Origin: a virus
Direction: 5' to 3' (one strand)
DNA: 39,438 nt
IMG/VR virus record: IMGVR_UViG_3300025641_000460
Location: 1 to 39,438 of that record
The translations under genes and the position numbers were made by a program. The notes under the pieces were generated by a model that worked only from the letters and a program-made list of their open reading frames with translations, searched no databases and was not told the DNA's origin. The stretch's first letter is position 1; each line of letters starts with the position of its first letter. Positions 1 to 6,945 of the stretch are shown here, piece after piece.

Positions 1-1737
1 TAAGATATCATCTGGTACAACTCTATCTCGCGTTTTATTCGCTTCAACAGCTGCATGATAGTTTTTAAGTACCCAAATAAGGTGAACGTTTTTAGAATTA
101 TACCCAGCTTCGATTAATGGTTTGATTACATCTGTGATTGATGATACTTTTTTAGCAGTAATATCAAACAATAAGTTAGGTAAAGTTTCTTTGTTATTCT
201 TACCACTTAACATTGATACTAACCATTTATCTTTTAACCCCATAGAATCTACAATATAATGTAATGATGCTACATTGTTAGGGCTCTTCAAATCAGATGC
301 AATATCAGAGATACTCATACCCTTACCAAGTACAAATTCTTCAATATGAGCTTTAGGTGATAACCCACCGCCTTTACCCGGTTTATCTGATAATGTCTTA
401 CCATACTTCTTATACCACTTATCAACTGAGAATTTACCTAATTGGTCTAACTTCCCAACTGCTTTCTTCATCTCATCAACATCTCTTACTTTGAATCCTG
501 CTGAATCTATAAAGTTATCTATTGCGAATCCCTTACCACTACCAGCACCACCTGCCATAAACACTATCTGTCCGTAAGGTGCTCTGTTAGAGAATGTGAT
601 TAGTTTTTCATCTATTTGTTCTTCGTTTACTGATTCTTTTAATGAAGATTTTTTGTTAATGATATTTTTTATATCATTGAATGTTTTAAATGGAAAATAT
701 CCTTTATTTGGTATAAACACTCTTGAAGTTGAATACTCTATTTTAATTTCTTGTAAATCGTAATTGTACTTATCTTCAATATTATACTTTACACTAAAAG
801 TACTCACATTATCTCCATATCTATTTGGAAATTCTGGAAATTCTTTTACTTCTCCTACTCCTTTTTTTGTTTTAAGGAATTTAAGAACAGCATCATGTAT
901 TTTTTTTAATGAGTTTACATCAGGTGATTCATTTACTGATTCAGTAATTACTCCATTCTTTACATTATAGTATGTAGGTATCTTATCCCAATCCTTACCA
1001 TTAGTTTTAACACCAGTATAAGTTTGGTTACCATCTTGCTTCCAAGCACCACCACCATCTTTGAATTTTATCATCGTTGGTGTATCTTCATACCAAGTCC
1101 ACTCACCATCAGATGCTTGAGCTACATACTTAGCCCACGATGGGATTTTTTTAAAGTTTGGTAATTTCTTTTTAGCTTCGTTAACTGATTCGTTTTTTAC
1201 ATCTGAATATAACCCTTTGACCCATTCGATAGATTCTTTATTTGGTTTAACCTGCTTACCATACTGTTTGAAGAATTTTTTAATAAATTCATCTTCTGTT
1301 GATGATGATTTGATTGTAAGGTGTATATCACTCATTATACCTTCTTTAAGTCCTTCAGGAACACAATTAGGAACTTGCTTACCACCTTTGGTTTTCATAC
1401 CAACTTGTTTGTAGTTATCCCAACAAACCTCATTGATTACCGATTCTATTGTTTCATTGAACTTGTTAGTGTGTTCTGATATAAATCTAAGTTTAGTCTT
1501 ATCACCTTTATATTTCTTAGTTAAGGCAGATAAGTAATTTCTGAATAATTTAAAGTTTTGTAGTATATCACCTCTAGTTGGTGTAATTGCAGCATCACTT
1601 CCATTGTCTCCACGAACTGCCTTCATACCATCTAAAAACTTACTATCTAATACTTTAAGATAATCAACAAATGTCATATCTTTGGCTTCACCCAATTGTG
1701 ATTTTATCTCTGATTGTATATATTCTTTTAAATTCAT
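1..1737 (-). CDS. Modular P-loop kinase-like phage protein, C-terminus beyond window (partial)
   Basis: The frame is open from an ATG at 1737 to the window edge: 579 codons, no stop. I read several modules. The N-terminus MNLKEYIQSE followed by QLGE|A resembles a T4 capsid-targeting peptide. Residues ~100-120 hold a CWDNYKQVGMK segment of a kind I associate with marine phage proteins. A tryptophan-rich module spans ~188-260. A P-loop domain follows, with Walker A GGAGSGK at 396-402 and a later basic NKTRDRVVP segment, reminiscent of zeta-toxin/kinase folds. The motif ESVNE occurs three times (183-187, 266-270, 368-372), each between modules. The ATG overlaps the upstream gene's TGA (ATGA), implying coupling. 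The kinase call is moderately supported; the polyprotein or packaged-cargo idea is inference. Substrate unknown. Confidence 0.75.
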   Translation of the reverse strand, partial: MNLKEYIQSEIKSQLGEAKDMTFVDYLKVLDSKFLDGMKAVRGDNGSDAAITPTRGDILQNFKLFRNYLSALTKKYKGDKTKLRFISEHTNKFNETIESVINEVCWDNYKQVGMKTKGGKQVPNCVPEGLKEGIMSDIHLTIKSSSTEDEFIKKFFKQYGKQVKPNKESIEWVKGLYSDVKNESVNEAKKKLPNFKKIPSWAKYVAQASDGEWTWYEDTPTMIKFKDGGGAWKQDGNQTYTGVKTNGKDWDKIPTYYNVKNGVITESVNESPDVNSLKKIHDAVLKFLKTKKGVGEVKEFPEFPNRYGDNVSTFSVKYNIEDKYNYDLQEIKIEYSTSRVFIPNKGYFPFKTFNDIKNIINKKSSLKESVNEEQIDEKLITFSNRAPYGQIVFMAGGAGSGKGFAIDNFIDSAGFKVRDVDEMKKAVGKLDQLGKFSVDKWYKKYGKTLSDKPGKGGGLSPKAHIEEFVLGKGMSISDIASDLKSPNNVASLHYIVDSMGLKDKWLVSMLSGKNNKETLPNLLFDITAKKVSSITDVIKPLIEAGYNSKNVHLIWVLKNYHAAVEANKTRDRVVPDDIL

Positions 1738-1901
1738 TTTTTATCTCCGTATGGGAATAATTTATTTAGTTTTGCTTGACGCTTAGAACACCCACAATCT
1801 GATTTACCAATTGATTGAGCTACCTTTTCCGCTAAGATATCCAATTTCATTGCTGATGTTATTTTTTTAACATCGTCCCCTAGCCCCTTTGACTTACTCA
1901 T
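1734..1901 (-). CDS. Small Cys-containing phage protein
   Basis: This 55-residue protein starts at the ATG reading MSKSKGLGDD, four bases after the stop of the ClpS-like gene. An upstream in-frame TTG at 1916 would overlap that gene and is less likely. The C-terminus carries a CGC cluster followed by a basic KLNKLFPYG segment, a pattern I loosely associate with short proteins in phage structural regions, possibly metal binding. Its TGA overlaps the ATG of the next gene. No function can be assigned. Confidence 0.65.
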   Translation of the reverse strand: MSKSKGLGDDVKKITSAMKLDILAEKVAQSIGKSDCGCSKRQAKLNKLFPYGDKK

Positions 1902-1905
1902 AATA

Positions 1906-2127
1906 CTATCCTTCAATTCTTAAATGTAAACCTTCTTTTACCATATTCCTATATACTTCTTTAATCAAATCCTCGTCATCAGAATCTTTTACTTCACATT
2001 GACCACTATTGTGAACAATACTTGCTATTGATGCTGATTGTAAATACGGATAATTTAAATACTGTTGTACAATTCGTATAACATTATCAAATGAGTTTAC
2101 ATCATCATTTAAAATATACAATTTCAT
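1906..2127 (-). CDS. clpS: ClpS-like N-degron adaptor
   Basis: The 73-residue protein matches the ClpS core almost end to end. It begins LYILNDDVNSFDNVI, corresponding to the ClpS LLNDDxxxFxxVI segment that shapes the N-degron pocket, continues with a VHNSGQCEV strand (ClpS VHxxGxxxC), and ends with a helix and strand typical of the family. Cellular ClpS docks on the ClpA/ClpC N-domain and delivers proteins with destabilising N-terminal residues to ClpP. The usual flexible N-terminal extension is missing, so the protein is nearly core only. That could make it an inhibitor or competitor rather than a normal adaptor. It sits in a chain of small genes upstream of the modular left-end protein. 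Family call is strong; role in infection is inference. Confidence 0.8.
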   Translation of the reverse strand: MKLYILNDDVNSFDNVIRIVQQYLNYPYLQSASIASIVHNSGQCEVKDSDDEDLIKEVYRNMVKEGLHLRIEG

Positions 2128-2129
2128 AT

Positions 2130-2137
2130 ATAAATAT
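2130..2137 (-). promoter_or_regulatory. ATATTTAT box just upstream of clpS-like gene
   Basis: On the minus strand ATATTTAT ends two bases before the ATG. The same octamer lies upstream of four other genes (2501, 6244, 9678, 27667). No TTnG box is found at the spacing used by the main promoter class. It could be a second promoter type or only an AT-rich translation-start context. Confidence 0.25.
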
Positions 2138-2139
2138 GT

Positions 2140-2301
2140 TTAAAGTTTGTATTTCGTTTTAAATTTTGTTATAACGTTAACCAATGAATCTAAATCACAA
2201 ACATCGGCTTCCATCGCATTATCATTGTCATCCATTACATACACTATCCACCCATCAATTGATTTCACTTCCGGTGATAGCATTTTTACTAATATTTTCA
2301 T
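2140..2301 (-). CDS. Small hypothetical protein, acidic
   Basis: A 53-residue ORF begins at ATG 2301 (MKILVKMLSP) inside the 3' end of the upstream gene, overlapping it by about 47 bases, and ends 13 bases before the clpS-like ATG. It fills what would otherwise be an empty gap. Composition is plausible for a real protein: hydrophobic start, an acidic DDNDN loop, basic C-terminus. No family is recognised. The long overlap lowers confidence in the exact start. Confidence 0.5.
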   Translation of the reverse strand: MKILVKMLSPEVKSIDGWIVYVMDDNDNAMEADVCDLDSLVNVITKFKTKYKL

Positions 2302-2494
2302 TTCTATTCTCCAAACGTTTTAGCATGATAACAAGTTTAGCACATTTTTCGTAATGTTCGATGTCAGTAAAATATTCCAATAATAGGTTTATAAACTTTA
2401 CCTTCATCTCATCTCCAAACTCGTCAGTCCATTTGAAATCTGTTTTTGTTAAGATTTCATATGCATTTATCATTACTTTCTTTTCGTAATTCAT
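2255..2494 (-). CDS. Small hypothetical helical protein
   Basis: The 79-residue product (MNYEKKVMINAYEIL) looks largely alpha-helical and charged, with a central hydrophobic stretch around LLLEYFTDI and no membrane segment or cysteine cluster. It lies downstream of the HAD gene and overlaps the following small ORF. An internal ATG at residue 8 is an alternative start. No homology is recognised. Confidence 0.55.
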   Translation of the reverse strand: MNYEKKVMINAYEILTKTDFKWTDEFGDEMKVKFINLLLEYFTDIEHYEKCAKLVIMLKRLENRNENISKNAITGSEIN

Positions 2495-2500
2495 TTGATA

Positions 2501-2508
2501 ATAAATAT
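2501..2508 (-). promoter_or_regulatory. ATATTTAT box upstream of small gene
   Basis: Minus-strand TATATTTATT ends about six bases before the ATG at 2494. No TTnG at 24 bases upstream, so it does not fit the main promoter class. One of five such sites; function uncertain. Confidence 0.25.
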
Positions 2509-2518
2509 AGAATTAATA

Positions 2519-3121
2519 TTAGTGAATTAGTTTATTTACATATTTCTGAACTTCTTCATCTACACTTTCACGAACTAACATGGTTTTGATTCTTACATTT
2601 GGGTATTTTGATTTGAGTCGGTCTACTGCATCTATGTTCTTCTTAGAATCATCGGCAAAAGCTATGTCGGTATACCCCTTCTTAATATGCTTTTCAATCC
2701 AATCTGCTTTATCCTTTGGGTTGTTACTTCCTAATGCTACAACGTAAACATCCATTCCATACTCATCTTTGAAGAATTTACGGACTGGAAATGCTAACTT
2801 CCTTGCAGTTAGAATCGTAACCTTTTTACTTGGGTTATCTAACATTCTCTGAAGTAGTTTAAAGTTCTTTTTGATTACCTTTGGATTGTTTAGTTTTCTA
2901 TTGAAATCTTTGAAATCAAATTCATCACCAGGTTTTTCATTATAAGTAGCGTAATCAGCAGGGTCTAACTTAGTTGTACTACCATCTTTATGGTTTACAT
3001 AGATAAAGGATACAGTTGTAGCAAGAGTATCATCGAAATCAAAAACACGAAGAACTTTACCTTCGTTTAATATTTGAATTTCTTCTTTAAATACCTCTGA
3101 TATAAATTTACTCTTATCCAT
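2519..3121 (-). CDS. HAD-superfamily phosphatase-like protein with CTS-like N-terminus
   Basis: The 200-residue protein has HAD motif I as FDFDDTLATT (nucleophile plus general acid Asp), motif II as TILTAR, and motif IV as FADDSKKN. This is the layout of phage HAD phosphatases and of the phosphatase half of polynucleotide kinase, so a phosphoester substrate such as a nucleic acid 3' end or nucleotide is plausible. The first ~20 residues (MDKSKFISEVFKEE, then ILNE|G) are not part of the HAD fold and resemble a T4 capsid-targeting peptide with an [LI]xE cut site. A second motif, ESVDE, sits near the C-terminus. It follows the metallopeptidase-like gene by one base. Fold is well supported; substrate and packaging are inference. 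Confidence 0.8.
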   Translation of the reverse strand: MDKSKFISEVFKEEIQILNEGKVLRVFDFDDTLATTVSFIYVNHKDGSTTKLDPADYATYNEKPGDEFDFKDFNRKLNNPKVIKKNFKLLQRMLDNPSKKVTILTARKLAFPVRKFFKDEYGMDVYVVALGSNNPKDKADWIEKHIKKGYTDIAFADDSKKNIDAVDRLKSKYPNVRIKTMLVRESVDEEVQKYVNKLIH

Positions 3122-3122
3122 A

Positions 3123-3878
3123 TTATTTTAATTTAGGGATTCCACCAATTTTAGGGATTCTCTTTTTCCATGTAGTATAAATCTCAGTTCTCTTCTTAGT
3201 CGTAATTACACCATCATCTACCAAAGAATCTAAATAATCATCAACCACTTTCTGATACGGTTTCTTCATTGTTTTAGCCTTTGAGTATAACCCATGTATG
3301 TTAGCATCTACCTCTTTTGGTAATAAGAAGTATTTGTAGTATAATTTAGGGTTGTCTTGTATTTTACGTCTCATAGCATCATCACCCCTCATTCTTTTAC
3401 CGGGTTTTTCTGAGGCAGAATCTTTACCATGTGTTAGGTGTTCTATTTCATGTCTTACCAAATCTCTGAGTACTGGTTGTATCTTTGAGAAAATACTTCC
3501 ATTTATATCATTCGGGTGGATACCGATATTCACTTCCAATGTTGGGTAATCTTCATCAGCTTCGGCAAACCCATCAATAAAGAACTTACCTTGTTCAACT
3601 CCATCTTCTGTTACTGCTAATTTAAGTTCTACCTCAACATCAACACCACTTATATTATCTGAGTAATCACCAACTTGTAATTTACGAGTTTCCTTTGCAA
3701 ATAAATCCTGCATTGTACCCATAGGGTCTTTACGAACCTCATACCCTTTAAACTTCTTTGGTTTAGATTCAGTACCACTACCTTTGATAGCACTCTTTAG
3801 AGTTTTGAATACATCTTTGTTTATCTGACCCGTCAGTTTATCGTACATACCTTCTACTATTATATCTTTTAGTTTCAT
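3123..3878 (-). CDS. HExxH metallopeptidase-like protein with CTS-like N-terminus
   Basis: This 251-residue protein contains RHEIEHLTHG at ~142-151, a zincin HExxH motif (H143, E144, H147). A downstream PKEVDA at ~187-192 could supply the third zinc ligand. It is flanked by beta-rich sequence before and helices after. The N-terminus MKLKDIIVE|G closely mimics the T4 internal-protein targeting peptide (MKTYQEFIAE), cut after Glu by gp21. A promoter box TATATTTG ends only two bases upstream of the ATG, so the transcript may be nearly leaderless. It heads a run including the HAD gene one base downstream. It is probably a virion-associated protease-like protein; target unknown. Confidence 0.7.
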   Translation of the reverse strand: MKLKDIIVEGMYDKLTGQINKDVFKTLKSAIKGSGTESKPKKFKGYEVRKDPMGTMQDLFAKETRKLQVGDYSDNISGVDVEVELKLAVTEDGVEQGKFFIDGFAEADEDYPTLEVNIGIHPNDINGSIFSKIQPVLRDLVRHEIEHLTHGKDSASEKPGKRMRGDDAMRRKIQDNPKLYYKYFLLPKEVDANIHGLYSKAKTMKKPYQKVVDDYLDSLVDDGVITTKKRTEIYTTWKKRIPKIGGIPKLK

Positions 3879-3880
3879 TA

Positions 3881-3912
3881 CAAATATACGAATTTTTTAT
3901 TAAATATCCAAC
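3881..3912 (-). promoter_or_regulatory. Bacteroidota-type promoter P1
   Basis: Minus strand: GTTGGA (3907-3912), 18-base spacer, TATATTTG (3881-3888). The 24-base offset is identical to seven other sites in the window. It overlaps the 3' end of the upstream gene, and the next ATG (3878) lies two bases after the -7 box. Confidence 0.65.
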
Positions 3913-5324
3913 TTTTTATCAGTTGTTTTGAAGTCTTTTTTTCTCATCACAGTCTTAGCGATTACTTTGTTCGACATTTTCATAAACGGAATGTTTATGT
4001 TTGTTCTATCATCTACTGCAACTACTGAATTGTAGGTATCTAAGAAATCTAAGAAATCTTTCTTCTTCTTAGATAATCGTTTGAAAAACCCAATCAACTC
4101 TGCAGATGATATCTCTTTATCGTTACGAGGGTCATTTAATCGGTCAAAGAAATGTTTATCTGTAAGTACTACATCCATTGGATTAAGTTTCTTATCTGCG
4201 AATGTATCAATCTTTTGTAAATCACCCATTGGAATTTCGTTGATTGCATCTTCCACCACATCATAACCACTACCATATGGTGCTGATTTACCATTGTGAT
4301 TAGGTGCTACATTTTCTTTTAGTGTTTTTTTCCAATCCTCTAATCCAACTAAATCAATCTTTTGTGATTGTGCATCATAGCCACAGTTATGACAAAAGTA
4401 TGGTCTATCATCACTATGTATAATATCCCAACTATGAGTACAATTAGAACATTGAATTGATGCACCTGTGCTTTCATTCATTAATCTGAATTTCATTAAT
4501 GGTTTGTTGTTGATTGTAATATCACCTTTTTCGTTCTTACCGATTGATTTAACAACGATTCTTTTATTTTTGAACTTACCACCCAATACAGTATCACCTA
4601 CGTTAATTGGTATCGTAATGTCTTCATTTGCTTTTTTAGTATTGTTAGCCTTCATCGTCTTTACTCTAATCGCTTCAGCTTGTTTTAATTTAGGAAGTAT
4701 TTTTCTAGCTACTTTTTGTATTTTTCCTGAACTCTTAGCTAACTTCTCAGAAAACTTTATCTTATCATTCATACTCATATCAGCCGGAGATTTCTTCATC
4801 ATCTTCTGCATCAATATTGTTTTTGCTTTTCTCTCAGCCGCTTTTAGTAAATCTGAATTAGACCGCTTCTTCTTCATCTTTCTGATACGTTTCTTTAATC
4901 CTCGTTTGAGTCTGGATTTAGATGTACGAGCCATCTTCATTCTAGCTGCCTTTCCCATAACTTCATTTAATGAACTTGCAATATCATTATAAAGTTCAAT
5001 TGCTTCATCTCTTTTTAAGTGTAATGTGAATGTAGGAACTTTTACATCTTTACCAAATTTGTAAATTGCAGCACCCCATCTGTGATGTCCATCCACTATG
5101 TAGTTATCCTTAGATATGATTAACGGTTTCATATCAGTAGGTTTGTTGTATTTTTTTGAGATACCAATAACCTTAGATTTAATGAGTTCTTTCTGAGAAG
5201 CTTTTAGACTTCCTGCCATACTCATTCCTTTAGTTACTTTTACTTTAGATTTTGCCATACTAAGAGCTTTACTCAGTTTTTGAGTATTCACTTGTGGCAT
5301 ATCTTTTCTGTTATAGACTGGCAT
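3900..5324 (-). CDS. Multi-module ParB-like / zinc-ribbon phage protein
   Basis: The 474-residue product reads as several proteins in a row. Residues ~1-117 form a ParB/sulfiredoxin-like domain with VDGHHRW at 77-83. Next is SSLNE|V at 118-122, then a very basic helical module (ARTSKSRLKRGLKKR and following) that resembles stand-alone proteins of marine T4-like phages. A small beta module follows (NVGDTVLGGKFKNK, ~241-282), then LMNE|S. A zinc ribbon has CSNC at 292-295 and CHNC at 311-314. The C-terminal domain (~360-474) contains a LTDKHFFDRLNDPRN segment. Short Glu-ending junctions separate the modules, compatible with cutting by a prohead protease. Its start overlaps the previous stop by one base. 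Overall function unknown; internal head or other virion protein is my inference. Confidence 0.7.
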   Translation of the reverse strand: MPVYNRKDMPQVNTQKLSKALSMAKSKVKVTKGMSMAGSLKASQKELIKSKVIGISKKYNKPTDMKPLIISKDNYIVDGHHRWGAAIYKFGKDVKVPTFTLHLKRDEAIELYNDIASSLNEVMGKAARMKMARTSKSRLKRGLKKRIRKMKKKRSNSDLLKAAERKAKTILMQKMMKKSPADMSMNDKIKFSEKLAKSSGKIQKVARKILPKLKQAEAIRVKTMKANNTKKANEDITIPINVGDTVLGGKFKNKRIVVKSIGKNEKGDITINNKPLMKFRLMNESTGASIQCSNCTHSWDIIHSDDRPYFCHNCGYDAQSQKIDLVGLEDWKKTLKENVAPNHNGKSAPYGSGYDVVEDAINEIPMGDLQKIDTFADKKLNPMDVVLTDKHFFDRLNDPRNDKEISSAELIGFFKRLSKKKKDFLDFLDTYNSVVAVDDRTNINIPFMKMSNKVIAKTVMRKKDFKTTDKKLDI

Positions 5325-6073
5325 TATTTACTCTTCTTTAATCTACTTTTTTCAGCTCTACCTCTATTCTTAGATTCTGATTCGAATCCAACAATCTTTC
5401 CACCCTTATGACTGGCATCCTTGCCATCTCCGTTACCGTATGTGCCCTTATCTCTATTGTACTTATTCAGTTCTGCTCTATACTTCTTTGCTTTTTCAGA
5501 TTTTCCGTACTTTGCATACTCTTTTTTGTAATCTCTTTTAGCTTCCTCTGTTACTGATTCGTATTTAATCATATCAGGATTAAACTTTTCAAAATTCTTC
5601 TTGGCCCATTTTACTGCATCTTCATAAGACTTAAATTTAATCCTATCTTGCTTAAATCCCTTTTTCTTATTTAGATAATCAATGTAAACTTTTTCTTCTG
5701 TAACAGGCTTTGCATCGTTGAATGCTTGGTCTAATTGTTCATCTTCTTTTAACCCATCATTACCATCTAGGTAACTATAAACTGATTTTAGATAATCATC
5801 TGCCAGAGTAATTTTTGCAAACACCCAACCATCAACATCCTCAATATTCTGTTCTTTCATCTTTTTATAGATTCCTTTAGAATATTTCATCGCTCTTTCG
5901 AGTGATGCGTATGTCATCGAGGTCTGCGAATCATCAACTTCTTCAAGGGATTCTGTGACCCTTGCTATCTCTTCGCTTATTATTTTTCTAATCTCAACTT
6001 TAGTACTTTCAGTAATATTCGTATTACCATACTTCTTTTCAAGAAGATTTACTAATTTTTCTAATCGTTCCAT
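5324..6073 (-). CDS. Two-part phage protein with HNH-like C-terminus
   Basis: The 249-residue protein has a charged helical N-terminal half, a central domain (KFKSYEDAVKWAKKNF), then ESVTE at 172-176 and a strongly basic C-terminal domain. The latter has an HNH-like arrangement: NRDKGTYGNGD, DASH at 219-222, then E and NRGRAEKSR. Similar NR...GNGD...SH...NR domains occur in T4-like marine phages. Because the motif is compact and not a perfect HNH, nuclease activity is uncertain. [LI]xE-type sites (SLEE|V) occur in the first 45 residues. The ATG overlaps the stop of the 54-residue gene (TAATG). Confidence 0.65.
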   Translation of the reverse strand: MERLEKLVNLLEKKYGNTNITESTKVEIRKIISEEIARVTESLEEVDDSQTSMTYASLERAMKYSKGIYKKMKEQNIEDVDGWVFAKITLADDYLKSVYSYLDGNDGLKEDEQLDQAFNDAKPVTEEKVYIDYLNKKKGFKQDRIKFKSYEDAVKWAKKNFEKFNPDMIKYESVTEEAKRDYKKEYAKYGKSEKAKKYRAELNKYNRDKGTYGNGDGKDASHKGGKIVGFESESKNRGRAEKSRLKKSK

Positions 6074-6237
6074 TAATAACCCTTTTGATTAAAATTAGCT
6101 ACTTGAACTAATTTGTTTCTTCTAAGTTGTTCTAATTTGAATTGTCGCAATCCTTCATTCATATTAGAATTATACAATTCTTTGTTTTTTGGAACGTTAA
6201 TCCAATCTTTCCAACTATATTCTCTTAATACATTCAT
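6073..6237 (-). CDS. Small hypothetical protein (54 aa)
   Basis: An ATG at 6237 opens a 54-codon frame (MNVLREYSWKDW ... FNQKGY) whose TAA overlaps the ATG of the next gene by one base (TAATG), a strong sign of a real translated ORF. The protein is basic and helical, with LRQFKLEQLRRNKL in the middle. It is preceded by an ATATTTAT box. It is unrecognised; a small structural or linker role is possible, given the location. Confidence 0.6.
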   Translation of the reverse strand: MNVLREYSWKDWINVPKNKELYNSNMNEGLRQFKLEQLRRNKLVQVANFNQKGY

Positions 6238-6243
6238 ATACTA

Positions 6244-6251
6244 ATAAATAT
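6244..6251 (-). promoter_or_regulatory. ATATTTAT box upstream of 54-aa gene
   Basis: Minus-strand ACATATTTATT ends six bases before ATG 6237 and overlaps the region just after the stop of the coiled-coil gene. Same octamer as at 2130, 2501, 9678 and 27667. No matching -33 box. Confidence 0.25.
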
Positions 6252-6255
6252 GTAA

Positions 6256-6936
6256 TTATTTTTTATCACCACCATTTGCGTGTTTAACACCCATAATAGT
6301 ACCAATAATACTGAATGAATTTGTTAATAGAATACCGAATAGGTTTGACCAAGTTGATTCTATGATTTTAGAATCATGTCCTAATAATAACACAAACACA
6401 TATAATGCAGTTGTAACAAATCCAACACCCATAATAACCCATAGAGCAACTCTTACGATGTTACCCATCAATTCGGTTTGTGTTTTCTTTTGTAGTAGGG
6501 AAAGGTCGGTTTCTGCAACGTCTTTTGCGTGTTCTGCTTCAGACTTTAATTTATGGGCTTCTTCTTTTGATTGTTCTGCAAGTTGTAATGCAACTTCCAA
6601 TTCTTCTTTTGCCTTTTCGGCTTCTTCTTTTGATTTTTTTGATTGTTCTGCAGAATTTATGGCTTCGTTAAGAGCTTTTTCTAATTGTCTATTTACTCTT
6701 TTGTTTTCTTTTTGAGCCCTCTCTAATTCAGAATTTTGTTTTTGAACTTGTTTTGTAACTTCTAATCTTTTTCTACGAGAAGTTGAATCTTTTTCTTTAC
6801 ATAACTTTAAATATTCTTCAAACTCTTCATCACCTTCTTCTGGCTCAATGAGTTTTAGAAAGTTACCCTCAACATAAACTCTCTTATGTTTGGCAATTTC
6901 TAATAGAATATCCCTCGTAGATTTTTGTATTTTCAT
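6256..6936 (-). CDS. Coiled-coil membrane protein of the lysis/two-component cluster
   Basis: The 226-residue protein has a short N-terminal region (~1-55). A long Glu/Lys/Ala-rich coiled coil follows (~60-155), with repeats such as EQSKEEA and KSEAEHAKDVAE. Two hydrophobic segments lie near the C-terminus (~163-187 and ~198-217), with a short basic tail. The topology suggests a cytoplasmic or periplasmic rod anchored by a hairpin. It is the last gene of the run holin, YgaP-like protein, kinase, regulator, and starts nine bases after the regulator's stop. It could be an effector of the two-component system, a spanin-like or antiholin-like protein, or a membrane scaffold. No family assigned. 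Confidence 0.65.
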   Translation of the reverse strand: MKIQKSTRDILLEIAKHKRVYVEGNFLKLIEPEEGDEEFEEYLKLCKEKDSTSRRKRLEVTKQVQKQNSELERAQKENKRVNRQLEKALNEAINSAEQSKKSKEEAEKAKEELEVALQLAEQSKEEAHKLKSEAEHAKDVAETDLSLLQKKTQTELMGNIVRVALWVIMGVGFVTTALYVFVLLLGHDSKIIESTWSNLFGILLTNSFSIIGTIMGVKHANGGDKK

Positions 6937-6945
6937 CTTTCTTCA

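Noticed and set aside
4468-4992. Long plus-strand ORF (174 codons) rich in Phe/Leu/Ile
   Set aside because: It is the antisense shadow of the Lys-rich 474-residue gene; Lys codons read backwards give Phe/Leu. All supported genes run on the minus strand.
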